From Platynereis dumerilii (taxonomy: Eukaryota > Annelida > Polychaeta > Phyllodocida > Nereididae), in contig JAPTHN010000003.1 in the NCBI GenBank assembly GCA_026936325.1, positions 41,060,011 to 41,124,010 on the forward strand: a DNA stretch of 64,000 nucleotides, given 5' to 3'. Under the pieces are notes generated by a model. That model was given only the letters and a program-made list of their open reading frames with translations, did not search any database and was not told the origin of the DNA. Shown here in pieces: positions 10,858-21,145 of this stretch. Each line of letters opens with the position of its first letter. Within the stretch, counting starts at the first letter, position 1. A program made the translations under genes and the position numbers.

Positions 10858-12339
10858 GTGAGAGCTAATATCAGGTGCTGCCATGTGATAGCGCGACCTA
10901 ATTCCCAAGATGACTCAGGCACACACACCAAACCGTTAGATGTTGCTAACAGCTTCAATGGTTTTTTCTGCCGTGTTGGAGCTACATTGTGTGCAAAATT
11001 TCCCAGTGGAATACAAATAGAAAACCCATACCCGGATTTCTCAAACAGATTTACATTTAAGAAAATCTCCTCTGAATTTATATGTCGTGAACTGAAAGCC
11101 CTCAAATCCACAAAAGCCACTGGACTTGATAATATCAATGCACGACTATTGAGGGACGCAGCAGAGATAGTGGCACAGCCTCTGACTCTAATTATGAATT
11201 GCTCACTTCAATCAGGAAATGTTCCATCATCCTGGAAAAAAGCACGAGTCACCCCTATCTTTAAAGCAGACAGCCCACTGTTACCATCTAACTATCGCCC
11301 AATCTCGATTTTACCTGTCTGTATGAAACTCTTTGAAAAGGCTGTTCAGAAACAACTGGTCTCTTATTTGACGAAACATGATGTACTCTGTTGTGAGCAG
11401 TCAGGTTTTAGACGGAAGCATTCGACACATACTGCCGCAACTGATGTCACAGATCACATACTCCAAAATATGGACATAGGACTAGTAACTGGTGCAGTTT
11501 ATCTCGACCTTAAAAAGGCATTCGATTCGGTAGATGTCCAAACCCTGCTCTTCAAACTGCAGTGCCTGGGTATCAGAGATAATGAATACCAGTGGTTTGA
11601 AAGCTATTTGACTGAAAGACTACAATGTAGTGGAGTTGATAATTTGTCAAACAATCTGCTGAAACATATTAAATATGAAATTGTTAAACCATTGACCCAT
11701 ATTATAAACCAATGTATAAACGCTGGTATATTCCCTGATGGAATGAAAGTTGCTAAGGTTCTCCCTATTTATAAGAAAGGGGAAAATTTTCTTTTTGGGA
11801 ACTACCGTCCGGTATCCTTGCTACCCAGTGTGTCGAAAGTCTTTGAGAGGATAATTCATAATCAGCTCTACCAATACTTTTTCGATAATGAACTCTTTTA
11901 CCAAAATCAATACGGATTTAGAAAAAATCACTCTACCGAACGAGCAGCAATGGATCTGATTGACAGAATTGTTTGCGCAATGGATAATAAAAAAGTTCCA
12001 ATCAGCATATTTCTTGACCGCTCAAAGGCTTTTGATACACTGGACCACAGTATCTTGCTGAAAAAATTACAATATTATGGTATTAAAACAAATGCACTTG
12101 ATTTATTTACATCCTATCTTAGTAATAGAAAACAGCTGGTTCTATATGACGAGACATCATCTGATCTATTATCAATAGATACTGGGGTTCCGCAGGGGTC
12201 TATTCTTGGACCTTTGCTATTTATCATATATCTGAACGATCTTGTATATACTTGTGACCAATTTAAACCGGTAGTTTATGCAGATGATACGGCATTATAC
12301 ACTTCGCTGGAAGCTTTTGACGTTAGTGGACATTCTTAG
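10858..12339 (+). pseudogene. Chimeric open frame (493 codons) spanning LINE A and LINE B reverse transcriptase parts
   Basis: This frame is not a gene. Codons up to about 257 are LINE A, with a first palm start (NYRPISILP, KKAFDSVD). From 11629 onward it is LINE B, which begins a second palm (NYRPVSLLP, SKAFDTLDH, GVPQGSILGP, YADDTALY). The insertion happened to keep the frame open. A gene predictor would report a protein with one and a half reverse transcriptase domains. Confidence 0.85.
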
Positions 12340-13651
12340 GATAGTGCAATTAATGAAGAATTAGAAAAAATTAACACCTGGTTTAAGTTAAATAAGTTAT
12401 CCTTGAATACGAGCAAAACCAAAGCAATGATATTTCACACAAAACAGAGAAAAATTAGAACACCTATTCTGAACATAGAGAATAAACCAATAGAATTTGT
12501 GGAAGAGTTTAATTATTTAGGCATTATTTTTGACTCAAGTCTCAATTGGAAACCTCATACAAATCATATAGCCAAGAAAATTGCAAAGACTAATGGAATA
12601 ATGAATAAACTTAAGAATTTTCTTCCTCAGAATATCTTGTTATTACTGTATAACTCGTTGGTCCTACCATATTTGAATTATGGAATACTTGTCTGGGGAA
12701 GCCATGCTGAGAGACTTGGGAAAGTACAAAAACGTTCTGTCAGAATTGTAATGAATGCAAAATTTAATGCCCACACTGAACCTATTTTTAAGTCTCTTAG
12801 ATTATTGAAAGTTACTGATATTCTGCAGTTGAATGAGTATAAATTCGTATATAGGCTTGAAAATCGAATGTTGCCGAAAATATTCCTAACTTCTGTCTTC
12901 ACTAGAAACGTTGACATGCATAATTACAACACCAGGCATGCATATGCTTTCCGAATACCCCAGCAAAAGCATGATTTTGTCAAAAATAGTATTCGTTTTA
13001 GATTACCTGCTATCATAAATAATGCTCCAATGAATTTCAAAGATAAGATACATACTCACAGTTTACAGGGTTTTGCAAAATACATCAAATTACAAATTAT
13101 TCTGAACTATGAAAACTTGTGTAATATCCCATTATGCTATATATGTCAGAATACCTAGTTAATACCATGTTTCAAAGGAATTTCGGTCTCTGAGCTGCTT
13201 CTTAAAGTGCAAATTGCGCATTGCAAGTTTTACAAGCATATAAAAAATAAGTTCAGAATCTGTTGACATGTGATTCTCATCAAATTTTAATTTATGAAAT
13301 ATTCTCAGATTCTTTGGACTTACATACTCCTCCAAATGTGCAATTACCTTTTCTGAAATTTTGCTCTTATCCTAATGTCCTCATACTTTTGGTCTCATCA
13401 TATTAATATTATATAATATATAATATATATTTGGTTCTTCACCCAATATGCACTCATTGTACCATTGTTGCTTTGATTTTCTGTACGCTCTTGTTTATTT
13501 TATTTCTTTAATGGATCTCTCTGAGATGATGATATGATCTTTTAATTTTTTTTTAGGGGGGGCATCTCGCCAGCGATAATTACTTGTCTTAGAGATGTCC
13601 TCCCTCTTTACTGTAACATAACGTTTCAGAAAGAAATAAAATATCTTGAGT
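11629..13651 (+). mobile_element. LINE B copy 1: 5-prime-truncated non-LTR retrotransposon, inserted in LINE A
   Basis: It is flanked by the direct repeat CAATGT (11623-11628, 13652-13657). It starts inside the palm (LLKHIKYEIVKPLTHIINQC), contains NYRPVSLLP, YGFRKNHSTE, ILDRSKAFDTLDH-type motif A (written FLDRSKAFDT), GVPQGSILGP and YADDTALY, and ends with the 3-prime untranslated region and tail AAATATCTTGAGT. One TAG near 12338 breaks the frame. The copy at 21146-22752 has TTG there, so this is a nonsense change private to copy 1. Reading resumes to YICQNT at 13158. A TATAATATATAATATATA stretch lies in its 3-prime region. Confidence 0.9.
12403..13158 (+). pseudogene. LINE B reverse transcriptase C-terminal segment
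   Basis: It continues the LINE B frame after a nonsense codon: NTSKTKAMIFHTKQRK, FNYLGIIFDSSLNWKPH, the thumb, and PYLNYGILVWGSH, then a C-terminal region ending YICQNT. It matches the LINE B copy on the minus strand at 21652-22059 with few differences. The ATG at 12403 is simply the first one after the stop and is not a true start. Confidence 0.85.
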
Positions 13652-14107
13652 CAATGTGTTCAGCATTCATCAACCACATCAGGCACTTTGTCTATCTCCT
13701 GTGGTGTACCACAAGGGTCCATTCTAGGCCCTGTGCTCTTTACCTTGTTTGTAAATGACTTACCCAGCATAATTAAATCTGCAAAAGTAGTGATGTATGC
13801 AGATGATACTGTTTTGCTCTTTGGATCCAGTGATGTAAATGAAGTAAAAAGCCGATTGAATCATGATCTAGATGAAGCTTCTAAGTGGTTCAAGCAAAAC
13901 AAGTTGCATCTAAATGTGTCCAAATGCAAGTGGACACTATTTGGCACCCCTAGCCGCTTAAAGAAAGCTGCTCTACCAGGATTATATGTTGGTGATGAAG
14001 CGATAGAGCATGTGTTTTCCTATAAATATCTTGGGTTGCGCTTAGATGCAAATATGTCCTGGAAGACACATACTGACTTTCTTGTAAAAAAAAAAGACAG
14101 CATCTAG
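13646..14107 (+). pseudogene. LINE A reverse transcriptase motif B/C segment
   Basis: The protein reads LSISCGVPQGSILGP, VVMYADDTVLLFG, SKWFKQNKLHLNVSKCKW and FSYKYLGLRLDANMSWKTH. It continues directly from the LINE A sequence that breaks off at 11628, across the LINE B insertion. It ends by slippage in a run of A at about 14085-14095, after which the frame changes. Confidence 0.85.
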
Positions 14108-14298
14108 GAGTACTCAGAAGAGTCCAATCATTCATTGACAAGAAAACTGCATTACTTTTATTTAACTCTCGTGTCATGCCATTGATTGATTATTGTGATA
14201 CTGTTTATATGAATTGCCCTGCCACTTGTCTGAATCAGATCCAGTAACTCCTGTACAAAGGTGGCAGAATCGTACTGAAAGTCCCATATGATACTTCT

Positions 14299-14772
14299 TT
14301 GCAGTCAGTACTACAAGACCTCAAGTGGCTGACTATTCAAGAAAGACTCCGGGTTCACAGAAGTATTATGATGTTTAAATGTGTGAACTCCATGTGCCCT
14401 ACTTATTCGACGGAAAAATTCAGTTGTGCTGACCATGGTTATAACACCAGAAGTTCTGTAAATTTAAAAGTTCCTAAATTTAAGAGCAAAAAGGGTCAGT
14501 CATCATTTCTCTATAAAGGGACCAAAGACTGGAATGATATACCTGCTGTGATTCGTAACTCATCTAGTCTTGACTGTTTTAAAAACTCACTTAATCTGAT
14601 CTTAACTTGTTTTTACCCTGATTTATTTATTTTTTTTACATGTTTTATGATATTTTACTTAGTCTATACAGAATTTTCTAAAATTTATATGTGTTATTAC
14701 TATAATTGTTATTGTCAGGGCCTCACTGAAAAACAGACATTGTGTGCTGAGTGTTTTACCCTGCTAAAATAA
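14299..14772 (+). pseudogene. LINE A C-terminal segment
   Basis: LQDLKWLTIQERLRVHRSIMMFKC, CPTYSTEKFS, GYNTRSSVNLKVPKFKSKKGQSSF and TKDWNDIPAVIR match the usual C-terminal module of CR1/L2-group LINEs. The last 40 codons are 3-prime untranslated sequence read through. The tail of LINE A follows at about 14770-14800 (AAATAAAGG then TTTTGACTCTGAC). Confidence 0.8.
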
Positions 14773-14999
14773 AGGTACTTTTGACTCTGACTTTGACTTC
14801 TTGGTCAGCAAACAAGTACAGCCCCACATTTTCATGCTGCAAACAGAACTTTTTTGTTTTATCCACCATTGATTTACCAGTTTTTATTCAGATCTTAATA
14901 CATAATCCTTGATCTTCTATCAACGTGTAATAAGTATATGTATATGTTTTACAGTATTTGACCTGCTGCCTTAACTCACAAGTTTATGAATTGTGATTA

Positions 15000-16070
15000 G
15001 TTAAGGGCATCCCTCAGGAATCGATATTGGGACCGACAATTTTTAACGTATTCCTATTGACATTTTCCTGAATTTCCAATCAGGTTCGTTACTAAACTAT
15101 GCTGATAATAACACTGTGTTCACTGCTGCCAGTTCTCTAGAGAACTTGACAACCTCGCTACCAGCCACTCTGAGAAGATCATACTCATAGACTGATGTAA
15201 GAGAAATATGATGAAAGCGAATTCGACCAAATTTCAGACTATGATAGCCTCGCACAGTGGAACACCAGTACACGTGGACTCCGCCACTACAATCACTAGT
15301 GAAAAAGATGTGAAGTAACTCGGTGTGTACTTTGATGAAAATTTAAATTTCAACCGCCATATATCGCACCTACTTCAAAAATCGTCTAGGCAACTAAATT
15401 GCCTAAAACGTATTGCCTACCCCTTGAATAGCTCCGTAAAACTTCTGCTCTACAGATCATTTGTCCAATCGAATCTAATGTTCTGACCCATCGTGTGGCA
15501 CATATGCGGGGAGAGCAACACAAAGAAACTTGAACGGCTCCAATACAGAGCACTGAAGTTTGTTTTCACAGACTGCGAGTCCTCTTATGAGGTACTACTC
15601 CAGAAGGCCGGTGTGCCCACCTTAGCCCTAGGAAGATTACGAGCAATTGCTAAGGAAGTGTATAAAATTGTGAAAAAAATGAGCCCTGAATATTTATCAA
15701 AGACTTTTAATACACAATCAACATCGTATAACTTGAGATCTTGTGGCTCTATAAGACTGTCTCACAACAGAACAACAAAAAATGGACTCAAATCGTTCAG
15801 GCATTTCGGAGCTAAAATCTGGAATGCCCTACCTCCTCATATAAGAAATGCTGATGATTTTAAAAACTTTAAGTCACTGATCCATACATGGAAGGGCCCT
15901 ACATGCAAGTCTGCCCTCTGCCGGAACCCATTACCAAACACTGTGACTTAATGACAATTACATTTTATTGATTTCAAAGACTTATGCATTTTATTTATAA
16001 AAAGACATTAAATTTTATCTCCATTTTAATTGTTATATTGCCATTTTATCCATTTTTATGTAGTCTCGGA
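15000..16070 (+). mobile_element. LINE D: decayed CR1-like 3-prime fragment
   Basis: It opens in a damaged reverse transcriptase motif B (GIPQESILGP) and motif C (NYADNNTVF). Then come GVYFDENLNFNRHISHL, SSRQLNCLKRIAY, and the best-preserved open part at 15493-15951 (WHICGESNTKKLERLQYRAL to TWKGPTCKSALC). Several stops and shifts separate the pieces. The C-terminal WxGPTC...C ending is shared with LINE E at 28099, so D and E belong to one family. Its 3-prime untranslated sequence runs to about 16070. Confidence 0.8.
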
Positions 16071-16850
16071 CTAAATAGCTCTCCAGCTAATGTTGCTTGT
16101 TGTACTCCTCTGAGAATATACAAAATTTTTATGTTGTATCTTGTATCTTTGTAACAAAATATGATATTGACTGGGCCAACCATTAAACATTTTCGTTAAA
16201 TTTAACATAATCAACTTATCAGTCAGTTGTGGTTGTGCATGTTCCTGAGTGGGAAGTAAATTCTTGCTTAGTTTCACCATACATAATACAAACTGATTTA
16301 TAATTCTCTGTTGTGTGTGCTTGAAGCCATATATGCCTATTGTGTAACTGTTTTCCAGGCTAACAAGCCCCCCCCCCCAGGGTTTTATGCCTGCATATGT
16401 TTGGAATTACAAATATTGTACTTTTTATGGTGAAAAAAAAATTAAGCATACATACAACCAGAATTTCAAATGACAGCATTTCTTTTTCACAGGCCTATAC
16501 TTCTATTGTTTAATTATTTTTTTGGGTTTATAGCCCTAAAGGCTTTTTAATGTATATAAAATAGGCTATTGTAGGGTGTCTGCATGACAAGGGAGGATTT
16601 TATTTTTTGTAAGGACTTATAATAATGTTAGCTGTGACATTTTTGCCTTGGATAGATCTGATCACCAGGCTGGGCCATATCTGCGTAACCATATAGAAAT
16701 TTTCATTTAATTTCCGTTAAATGTTTTGAGCATAATGTTTAATTTGACTAAAGTCGACCATACTAAACATTATGGGAATATAATAATATAAGTTGGTTGA
16801 AGGTTTAGGACTAAGGCCAGATTTGCAACGGCCTTTTTTTGTCCGTAGGC
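16071..16850. other. Unassigned AT-rich sequence
   Basis: No gene is visible. It contains a C10 run at 16370-16379 and an A-rich run at 16432. Nothing else can be supported. Confidence 0.4.
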
Positions 16851-16853
16851 CTA

Positions 16854-16964
16854 TCCCTATCAGCATGCCTCGGCGGCCCAACGTCGGCCCAAAGCCGGTC
16901 CGATGCTGCTGACATCGGACCGACGCCGGGCCGACGCCGGACCGCCGAGGCACGCTGACAGGGA
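16854..16964. mobile_element. GC-rich hairpin MITE
   Basis: The left stem CCCTATCAGCATGCCTCGGC pairs with the right stem ending GCCGAGGCACGCTGACAGGG with two mismatches. An inner hairpin, GGTCCGATG-CTGCTGA-CATCGGACC, fills the centre. TA lies at both ends (CCTA/TCCC and GGGA/TACT), consistent with a TA duplication. The local composition is far more GC-rich than the surroundings. Confidence 0.65.
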
Positions 16965-17126
16965 TACTACATGTTACTAATGTAGTTGTTTTTATCTTCC
17001 TTTTTTTTTCATTAATAGCCCTACAGGCATTAATGCTTTTAATTTAGTGTCTGTAAAATCGACCCCAAGTAGGCAATCTACATGACCGGGGCGGGTAGAA
17101 AATTGTCAGGTGTAGTACAGGGTGTC

Positions 17127-17950
17127 TACAGAAAAAGAGGACAGTCACTTTTCTTCTTTTTCACACTCATATACGTTCAGAATTTGGTGATAAGTCTAAC
17201 ATAAGAATGGATTTGATAGTCAGCCATATTAGGTCTATTGCAAATATGTTTATTTGTGAATTAGATCACTCCTAAAGGCAAAATGCAAGCATGATATGCA
17301 AAAGTGCTTGCATTGTTCAAAGATGAAAAAGGTCGACCTTGTTTTCCTCATTCTTGATGAGAAATTTTTCACCATTTATGGTACTTGTGAGAGTAGGGAT
17401 GATTCATGCGTGAGTAGTGGGACATTTGCTGATGCTCCAGCTGCCGATTATTCAATTCAGGACCTAACACTTGGTCTTCAATATATGGAGTCATCTGATG
17501 ACAAGAAAATCACAAAAATGTCTCAAATAAACCATTGACCAGAGTGCCGGAATCAATGCAAATGTTTATAATAACATTCTGAAATAATTCGGGGTGCCAT
17601 GGCGTCAGACGAGAAACTCTTTTGTTGGCAAAATTTAATCATCTTCCTACAAGGTGTCGCACCTGTTCATACTGCGAAGAAGACTCAGGAGTGCCTCAAA
17701 ACAAGGCTCCTGAGTCAGGTAGAGTACCACCCCTTGTCTCCTGAGCTGGACCCAGTGGATTATTCAGTATGGGCAAATTGGAAGACAGAATCCAGCAAGT
17801 TATCGCAACCCTCGCATTAAAGTTAAAGGGCTCCGCCATGTCTGCAAGGGGAAAAATGTTCGTGGAGAGCATCAAACAGACTGATTTCTGTTTCCTCTCA
17901 ATCCCCCACTTCTAAACCATCTGGAGCTGTCCATTAAGTAGCATACTTAG
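17127..17950 (+). pseudogene. Dead mariner-like transposase relic
   Basis: Two readable pieces, 17296-17538 and 17599-17820, resemble one Tc1/mariner-superfamily DDE transposase. The first has KVDLVFLIL-DEKFFTI...SRDDSCVSS, the region around a catalytic Asp. The second has GVAPVHTAKKTQECLKTRL and PLSPELDPVDYSVW, the motifs around the second and third catalytic acids, followed by RHVCKGK-like sequence. Frameshifts separate the pieces and the QDGAPVHT motif is damaged. The sequence CAGGGTGTCTACAGAAAAAG at 17127 could be the 5-prime terminal repeat; no matching 3-prime end was found. The DNA-binding domain is not readable. Confidence 0.75.
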
Positions 17951-19260
17951 ATTTGAATTTGATGATATAAAATAATTATAAAAGCACATCAATAATGTAT
18001 TTTAAAAAATGGTTTGGACACTAACTAAAAAATATCGGAAATTTTCTTTGCAAGCTACAGAGACAAACCTGATGTAAAAAAAATAACGTTTTTAATTTCA
18101 AGCCGCATTTGATGGTGAAAAAATGAAGTCTGTATCTTTCCTATAAAGAAGTCGCGCAAATCGCCAAAAACTTTTTCGGGATTTCTGCTGCTTTGCCTCG
18201 CATTTTGATATTGCGAGGGGGCGATAATTGCAGGAATGGGCAATGATTTAACTATTTGTTGATGTTCTAAGTGGCTCGAAAAGGCATTTAGAGATGGGCA
18301 AGTTTTGCCAATAGTTAGAATAGCTAATTACTAATTTAGGCAAAGTATGCTAATAGTTGAATAGCAAATTGTTTTTTGGGCGAAGTTGTATACAACTTTG
18401 CCCAAAGGGGAAATAGTTTGCCAATAGTTGAAATAGTTTGCCAATAGGAAGCTCTAAGAGATATAGCCATGCCCGATTGTAAAATAGGTCTGTCTCCATT
18501 TGTAGTTCTGAATTTATGTACAGGTTGCAGGCTCCATAGCCTATCTCGTTCCCAAATTTACCTCCTTAGTTATAGCTTGATAGGATAGAGTCTACAGTCT
18601 GATATTTCACATATCAGTCAAAAGTTCCAAGTTCTGGCCTGCCTCAGTTACTGACAGACATTATATATATAGCTCAGCACAATACTTATCTTGATAACTC
18701 AATTCAGTTCCTATAGTCACACTAGCCAGCCAATTCTGGTGGAGATTTATTCAACAATCCTTTTAACCAAAAACTCAACCTTAGGCCAATAGGCCAACCA
18801 ATCATGCTCAATCTATGCAATCCAATAACTAAACAGCTCATTAATGACATGCATAGATAGGCCTATCAGATCAGCCTTGGCTGATCAGCCTCAGACTGGG
18901 TTGGGTTTGACATTTAAATTACATTATGCAACTTTGGTGTGCAGTGACTAACAGAGACCATGTTCTAGCTAAGTTATTTGATTCCCTTTATTCCATTCCC
19001 TTAATTTCATAACCAAGATTGCTTAATAAAATTACCCAAACCAATTTGCTATGAGGAAATTGGTTCTCTGTGGTCAGCCAACAAAAAGTTAAAGTCACTT
19101 CAAAAGTAGCAATTTAGTTTTATAGTGCCAAAATGTTGCAATGAGCAATGATGGACAGGGCCACCTGGTCACACAAAGAGCATTTAATAAAAGGTACAAT
19201 AGGGTTTAAAGGTGACAAGCTTTAAAGCTAGCTGAGACAGAGGAGGACTCGAGGAGCGTA
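17950..19260. other. Unassigned sequence with a 30-bp palindrome
   Basis: No gene is seen. At 18376-18405 the sequence TTGGGCGAAGTTG-TATA-CAACTTTGCCCAA is a near-perfect palindrome, flanked by repeated TTGCCAATAGTTGAAATAG words (18310-18450). That may be a small degenerate TIR element. Confidence 0.4.
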
Positions 19261-19267
19261 TAATTTC

Positions 19268-19612
19268 TTTCTGCAGTTCTGCAGTTCTGCAGTTCTGAAG
19301 AAAAAAATTGCAAAATTCTGCAGTTTCCAAAAAAAGTGCAGAATTCTGCAGTTCTGCAAAAAAACTGCAGAATTCTGCAGTTTCCAAAACAGTGCAGAAT
19401 TCTGCAAAAAAAAATTGCAGAATTCTGCAGTTCTGCAAAAAAGTGCAGAATTCTGCAGTTTTCAAAAAAAGTGCAGAATTCTGCAGTTCTGCAAAAAAAA
19501 TTGCAGAATTCTGCAGTTATGCAAAAAAAGTTCAGAATTCTGCAGTTTCAAAAAAAAGTGCAGAATTCTGCAGTTTAAAAAAAAAATATGCAAGAAGCTG
19601 CAGAATTCTTCA
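19268..19612. repeat. CTGCAG/GAATTC palindromic satellite, 28-29-bp period
   Basis: The core TGCAGAATTCTGCA is a perfect 14-bp palindrome. It recurs about every 28-29 bp, separated by GTTCTGCAAAAAA or GTTTCCAAAAAA spacers. At least nine cores occur. All forward frames stay partly open because the unit has no stop, which creates spurious proteins rich in QNSAV, RILQF and AEFCS repeats. Confidence 0.9.
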
Positions 19613-19984
19613 GTTCTCCAGCTCCCTGCATGATTTCTGAACCTCTGTTACTTCCTCCAGCTTATTGCAATGCATCTGCAAAGTTCAGACCTCATCGACT
19701 TGGGTCTTGCCACTACAAACGAAATGTTGTTTTTGGGCGGTTTGGGATGGGTTGGGTAAACCTCTTTCCTGGTTACCTCAGGCGGTGAGCCCCTGTAGTA
19801 GGATACCGGTATCCCACTGGAACGTACCATTCGGGTCCCCCCCCCCAAGGGAGCAGTTCTTTTTTCAAAATAAGGACAGTTGGATACCCTGTACGTGTCA
19901 GTTATACCATTGGCGGAGGCAATATATCCCTGGAATAGTCACCCAAGATCCAGTACATCCCGAAACCTGAAGGAGGTTAATTTT

Positions 19985-20460
19985 GATATGTTACAAGCTG
20001 CTGCTTCAAAATAAACTGCCATAGACGTTTTGCCTTCTACTCGGTCAATTATCAACCAAATTTCACTTTGAAAAAAGTTGCGGGTACCCTGCAAACAGGT
20101 CTATTGACTGAAGTTGACAGTGTTTGTCCTTTGTTGTTTCTTTTTTCCGTACGACACGTTTTTCGGGCGATCAGTCAACTGGCAAAAATGTAATTTTACA
20201 AGGTGCTGCTTCAAAATAAACTGATATGGACGTTTTGCCACTCTGTTCGGTCAATTCTCAACCAAATTTCGCTCTGAAAAAAGTGATGGGTATAAAATAC
20301 ACTTTTACGAGCTGAACGATCACTGAAAAACGTGTCATACGGAAAAAAGAAACAACGACGGACAAACACTGTCAACTTCAGTCAATAGACCTGGTTGCAG
20401 GGTACCCGCAACTTTTTTTTAGAGTGAAATTTGATTGAGAATTGGCTGAGCAGAGTGGTA
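19985..20460. mobile_element. Foldback element with ~100-bp arms and an internal direct repeat
   Basis: Arm 20055-20165 (GTTGCGGGTACCCTGCAAAC onward to CGACACGTTTTTC) is inverted at 20315-20430 (GAAAAACGTGTCATACGG onward to AGGGTACCCGCAAC). Between and overlapping them, a direct repeat beginning TGCTGCTTCAAAATAAACTG occurs at 20000 and 20202. It lies between two CTGCAG arrays. No open frame of note is present. Confidence 0.65.
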
Positions 20461-20617
20461 GAACGATGACCAATCCACAAGAAAACAAAACTTGCAGGTG
20501 CTGCTCCCCACAAGGGTGGAGTGGCGACCCGGGAGAATGCACACAAAAAGAAGAAAAAGTCCATAGCAGTTCATTTTGAACTCTGCAGCATTTGTTGTGT
20601 TGAAATTTTATTGCAGA

Positions 20618-20930
20618 AATGCGGAATTCTGCAGTTTCCTACCAAACTGCAGAATGTGTTGCAGAATTGCAGAATTCTGCAGTTTCCTGCCAAACTGCAG
20701 AATTTATTGCAGAATTGCAGAATTCTGCAGTTTCACTCCCGATTGCAGAATTTATTGCAGAATTGCAGAATTCTGCAGTTTCCTCCCTAACTGCAGAATT
20801 TATTGCAGAATTGCAGAATTCCGCAGGTTTATTTGAAACTGCAGAATATGCAGCTTCCTACCTGTAGAAGTGCGTGAAACCTCCCAGGCTGCAGAATTCC
20901 TACAGAACTACAGATTCTGCTGCAGAAACT
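20618..20930. repeat. Second CTGCAG/GAATTC satellite, 48-bp period
   Basis: The same GCAGAATTCTGCAG core recurs at 20669, 20717 and 20765 (48-bp spacing), now alternating with GCAGAATTTATTGCAGAATT and TTTCCTNCC spacers. It decays after about 20830. It has the same core word as the array at 19268 but a different higher-order unit, so the two arrays expanded independently. Confidence 0.9.
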
Positions 20931-21145
20931 TTTCAGAAAGGCTGCAGGGACAGACGAGCATCAAAACCCCTGACCACCCACCCGACCCTCGAACCGCTAC
21001 CCCTCCCCCAACCAACGTTTCTTGGGTAGTGGCAAGGTCCTTGTCAAAGAGGTCTGTTATTGGTGACGTCACGGTACCATTGTGTCAGGATACAGGGCAG
21101 TTCAAAGATGGTGGATTTGGTTGCTTCATCTGCCAGAGCCTCAGA

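Larger units (their letters stand above)
7390..10905 (-). mobile_element. LINE C: near-full-length CR1/L2/Jockey-like retrotransposon, inserted in LINE A
   Basis: The insertion is bounded by the direct repeat CAAGAT (7384-7389 and 10906-10911), with an (ATT)n tail at 7390-7425 on the minus-strand 3-prime side. It carries apurinic-type endonuclease, reverse transcriptase and a C-terminal domain. It is almost intact: one TAA where the linker should read PWYNDSIR (near 9460) and one frameshift near 9060 separate the three open segments. About 180 bp of upstream sequence (10726-10905) lies before the first ATG. No separate ORF1 is seen, so it is either 5-prime truncated or of a single-ORF family. 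Confidence 0.9.
7140..14800 (+). mobile_element. LINE A: old non-LTR retrotransposon in three pieces (7140-7389, 10906-11628, 13652-14800)
   Basis: Piece 1 encodes RDKLKQEAVKAES...YQQYKQLKNRI, the linker before reverse transcriptase. Piece 2 holds the start of the palm (TGLDNINARLL, NYRPISILP, LKKAFDSVD = motif A). Piece 3 holds motif B (GVPQGSILGP), motif C (YADDTVLL) and the C-terminal region. The 3-prime end carries TTTTGACTCTGAC-like tail sequence at about 14775-14800. The endonuclease is missing, so it is 5-prime truncated. It has decayed: an in-frame TAG in piece 1 (near 7273), an A-tract frameshift near 14090 and a stop near 14247. It is split by LINE C and LINE B, each flanked by a 6-bp target duplication, which makes LINE A the oldest of the three. 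Confidence 0.85.

Noticed and set aside
19308-20867. Several open frames of 66-110 codons with repeating QNSAV/RILQF/AEFCS peptides
   Set aside because: They are translations of the CTGCAG/GAATTC satellite. All forward frames stay open because the unit lacks stops, so there is no evidence of a protein.
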